From the NCBI RefSeq assembly GCF_001550095.1, contig NZ_LRUC01000011.1:62001-126000 (forward strand): DNA of 64,000 nucleotides, given 5' to 3'. The DNA is from Celeribacter ethanolicus. GTDB lineage: Bacteria > Pseudomonadota > Alphaproteobacteria > Rhodobacterales > Rhodobacteraceae. Positions 63,442 through 64,000 of the stretch are shown here, in pieces (position 1 is the stretch's first letter; every line of letters starts with the position of its first letter). Below the pieces are notes generated by a model that saw only the letters and a list, made by a program, of their open reading frames with translations, made no database searches and was not told the origin of the DNA. The position numbers and the translations under genes are program-made.

Positions 63442-63915
63442 ATGACTCGTTTTACGATCAACGGAAAAGCGATTGAGGTCGATGTCGAAGAGGATACGCC
63501 CCTTCTGTGGGTGATCCGCGATGAGATCGGCCTGACCGGCACCAAATTCGGCTGTGGCGTTGGCATGTGCGGCGCCTGTACCGTCCATGTCGGCGGGCGC
63601 GCGACGCGCTCCTGCGTCACCCCCGTCTCCGCCGTCGATGGCGCGGAGATTACCACCATCGAGGGCCTCTCCGCCGAAGGCAATCACCCGGTGCAGACCG
63701 CGTGGCGTGATCTGAAAGTGCCGCAATGCGGCTACTGCCAATCCGGTCAGATCATGCAGGCCGCTGCCCTTTTGCAGGACATCCCCGAGCCGTCCGACGA
63801 CGACATCGACGCGGTGATGACCGGCAACCTGTGCCGCTGCATGACCTATTCGCGCATTCGCGATGCCGTGCGCGAGGCCGCAACCGCAATGAAAGAGGAG
63901 CGGTCCAATGGCTAA
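63442..63915 (+). CDS. 2Fe-2S subunit of a molybdenum hydroxylase (IorA-like)
   Basis: A 157-residue protein with a plant-type 2Fe-2S domain ([16 protein letters not shown]) and a helical second domain ([34 protein letters not shown]), the alpha-subunit pattern of isoquinoline 1-oxidoreductase and related aldehyde oxidoreductases. The start follows GGGAGAAAG. It overlaps the next gene by 8 bases. It has no signal, so co-export with the Tat-bearing Mo subunit is expected. Confidence 0.93.
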   Translation: MTRFTINGKAIEVDVEEDTPLLWVIRDEIGLTGTKFGCGVGMCGACTVHVGGRATRSCVTPVSAVDGAEITTIEGLSAEGNHPVQTAWRDLKVPQCGYCQSGQIMQAAALLQDIPEPSDDDIDAVMTGNLCRCMTYSRIRDAVREAATAMKEERSNG

Positions 63916-64000
63916 GCTCAAACTTCCGCCGCGTGGTGAAGCTACGGCTGAACTGACCCGTCGCGGCTTTCTGATCTCCATGACTGCCGCCGGGGCCGCC
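63908..64000 (+). CDS. Molybdopterin-binding subunit (IorB-like), cut by the window end
   Basis: Only the first 31 codons are present. They encode a Tat signal, [16 protein letters not shown], as in periplasmic molybdopterin subunits of the isoquinoline oxidoreductase / aldehyde dehydrogenase family. Identification rests mainly on gene order after the Fe-S subunit. Confidence 0.75.
   Translation, partial: MAKLKLPPRGEATAELTRRGFLISMTAAGAA

Overview
The window is about 64 kb of GC-rich (roughly 60-65 %) alphaproteobacterial chromosome. The CcrM-type methyltransferase with GANTC sites in its own promoter, the mutY / DUF721 / dsbA neighbourhood, and the DUF4170, DUF2125 and DUF3576 proteins point to Rhodobacterales (Paracoccaceae / Roseobacter group). 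No rRNA, tRNA or CRISPR array was seen.

Region 1 (1-28 kb) is mostly housekeeping. It holds ribA, an L,D-transpeptidase-like gene, yggS, a porin, a DUF3576 lipoprotein, leuS-lptE-holA, a luciferase-like monooxygenase, a short fatty-acid/SDR/flavoprotein operon on the minus strand, DUF2125, tldE/pmbA and cysQ. A two-gene glucosylglycerate operon follows (GT81 synthase plus HAD phosphatase), then a lipid A/Kdo block (DUF4170, a GT30 protein lacking catalytic-type residues, lpxK), dsbA-DUF721 divergent from mutY, an AlkB alkane hydroxylase, ccrM, rnhB and small secreted proteins. One of the latter overlaps a gene for an unusual membrane-anchored winged-helix protein.

Region 2 (28.4-50 kb) is an aromatic catabolic island. 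A TTQ amine dehydrogenase operon (large chain, MauE, MauD, light chain, two cytochromes c) sits beside a divergent AraC regulator. Next come an IclR regulator and an HpaB / FAD synthetase / HpaC operon. A long minus-strand operon then runs hmgA, fahA, MBL-fold hydrolase, MhaA-like flavoprotein, MhaB-like DUF2783 peptide, maiA, TRAP transporter, HpaR-like MarR. A divergent MarR, a LuxR regulator and a second MhaA/MhaB pair lie beyond hmgA. Together these could oxidise arylethylamines in the periplasm, import arylacetates, hydroxylate them to homogentisate and cleave that to fumarate and acetoacetate. An arylacetaldehyde dehydrogenase and any homoprotocatechuate ring-cleavage genes are absent from the window.

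Region 3 (50-56 kb) is a LysR-centred redox/detoxification cluster: aldo/keto reductase, cupin, F420-type NADP reductase, carboxymuconolactone decarboxylase-like protein, LysR, and a Tat-exported zinc alcohol dehydrogenase. Three copies of one T-N11-A dyad lie upstream of its three apparent transcription units.

Region 4 (56-64 kb) has an amine/amino-acid uptake and oxidation operon (DAO oxidase, polar amino acid ABC transporter) facing an XRE-cupin regulator, then 1.2 kb of insertion-sequence debris, and finally the start of a periplasmic molybdenum hydroxylase operon (tri-haem cytochrome c, 2Fe-2S subunit, Mo subunit cut by the window end).

The least explained signals are: 11-bp-period CCGAC arrays in two convergent intergenic gaps, a low-GC patch next to the leuS KMSKS loop, the GT30 protein without its glutamates, the stand-alone FAD synthetase between hpaB and hpaC, the duplicated MhaAB pairs, the shared LysR dyad and the membrane-bound winged-helix protein.
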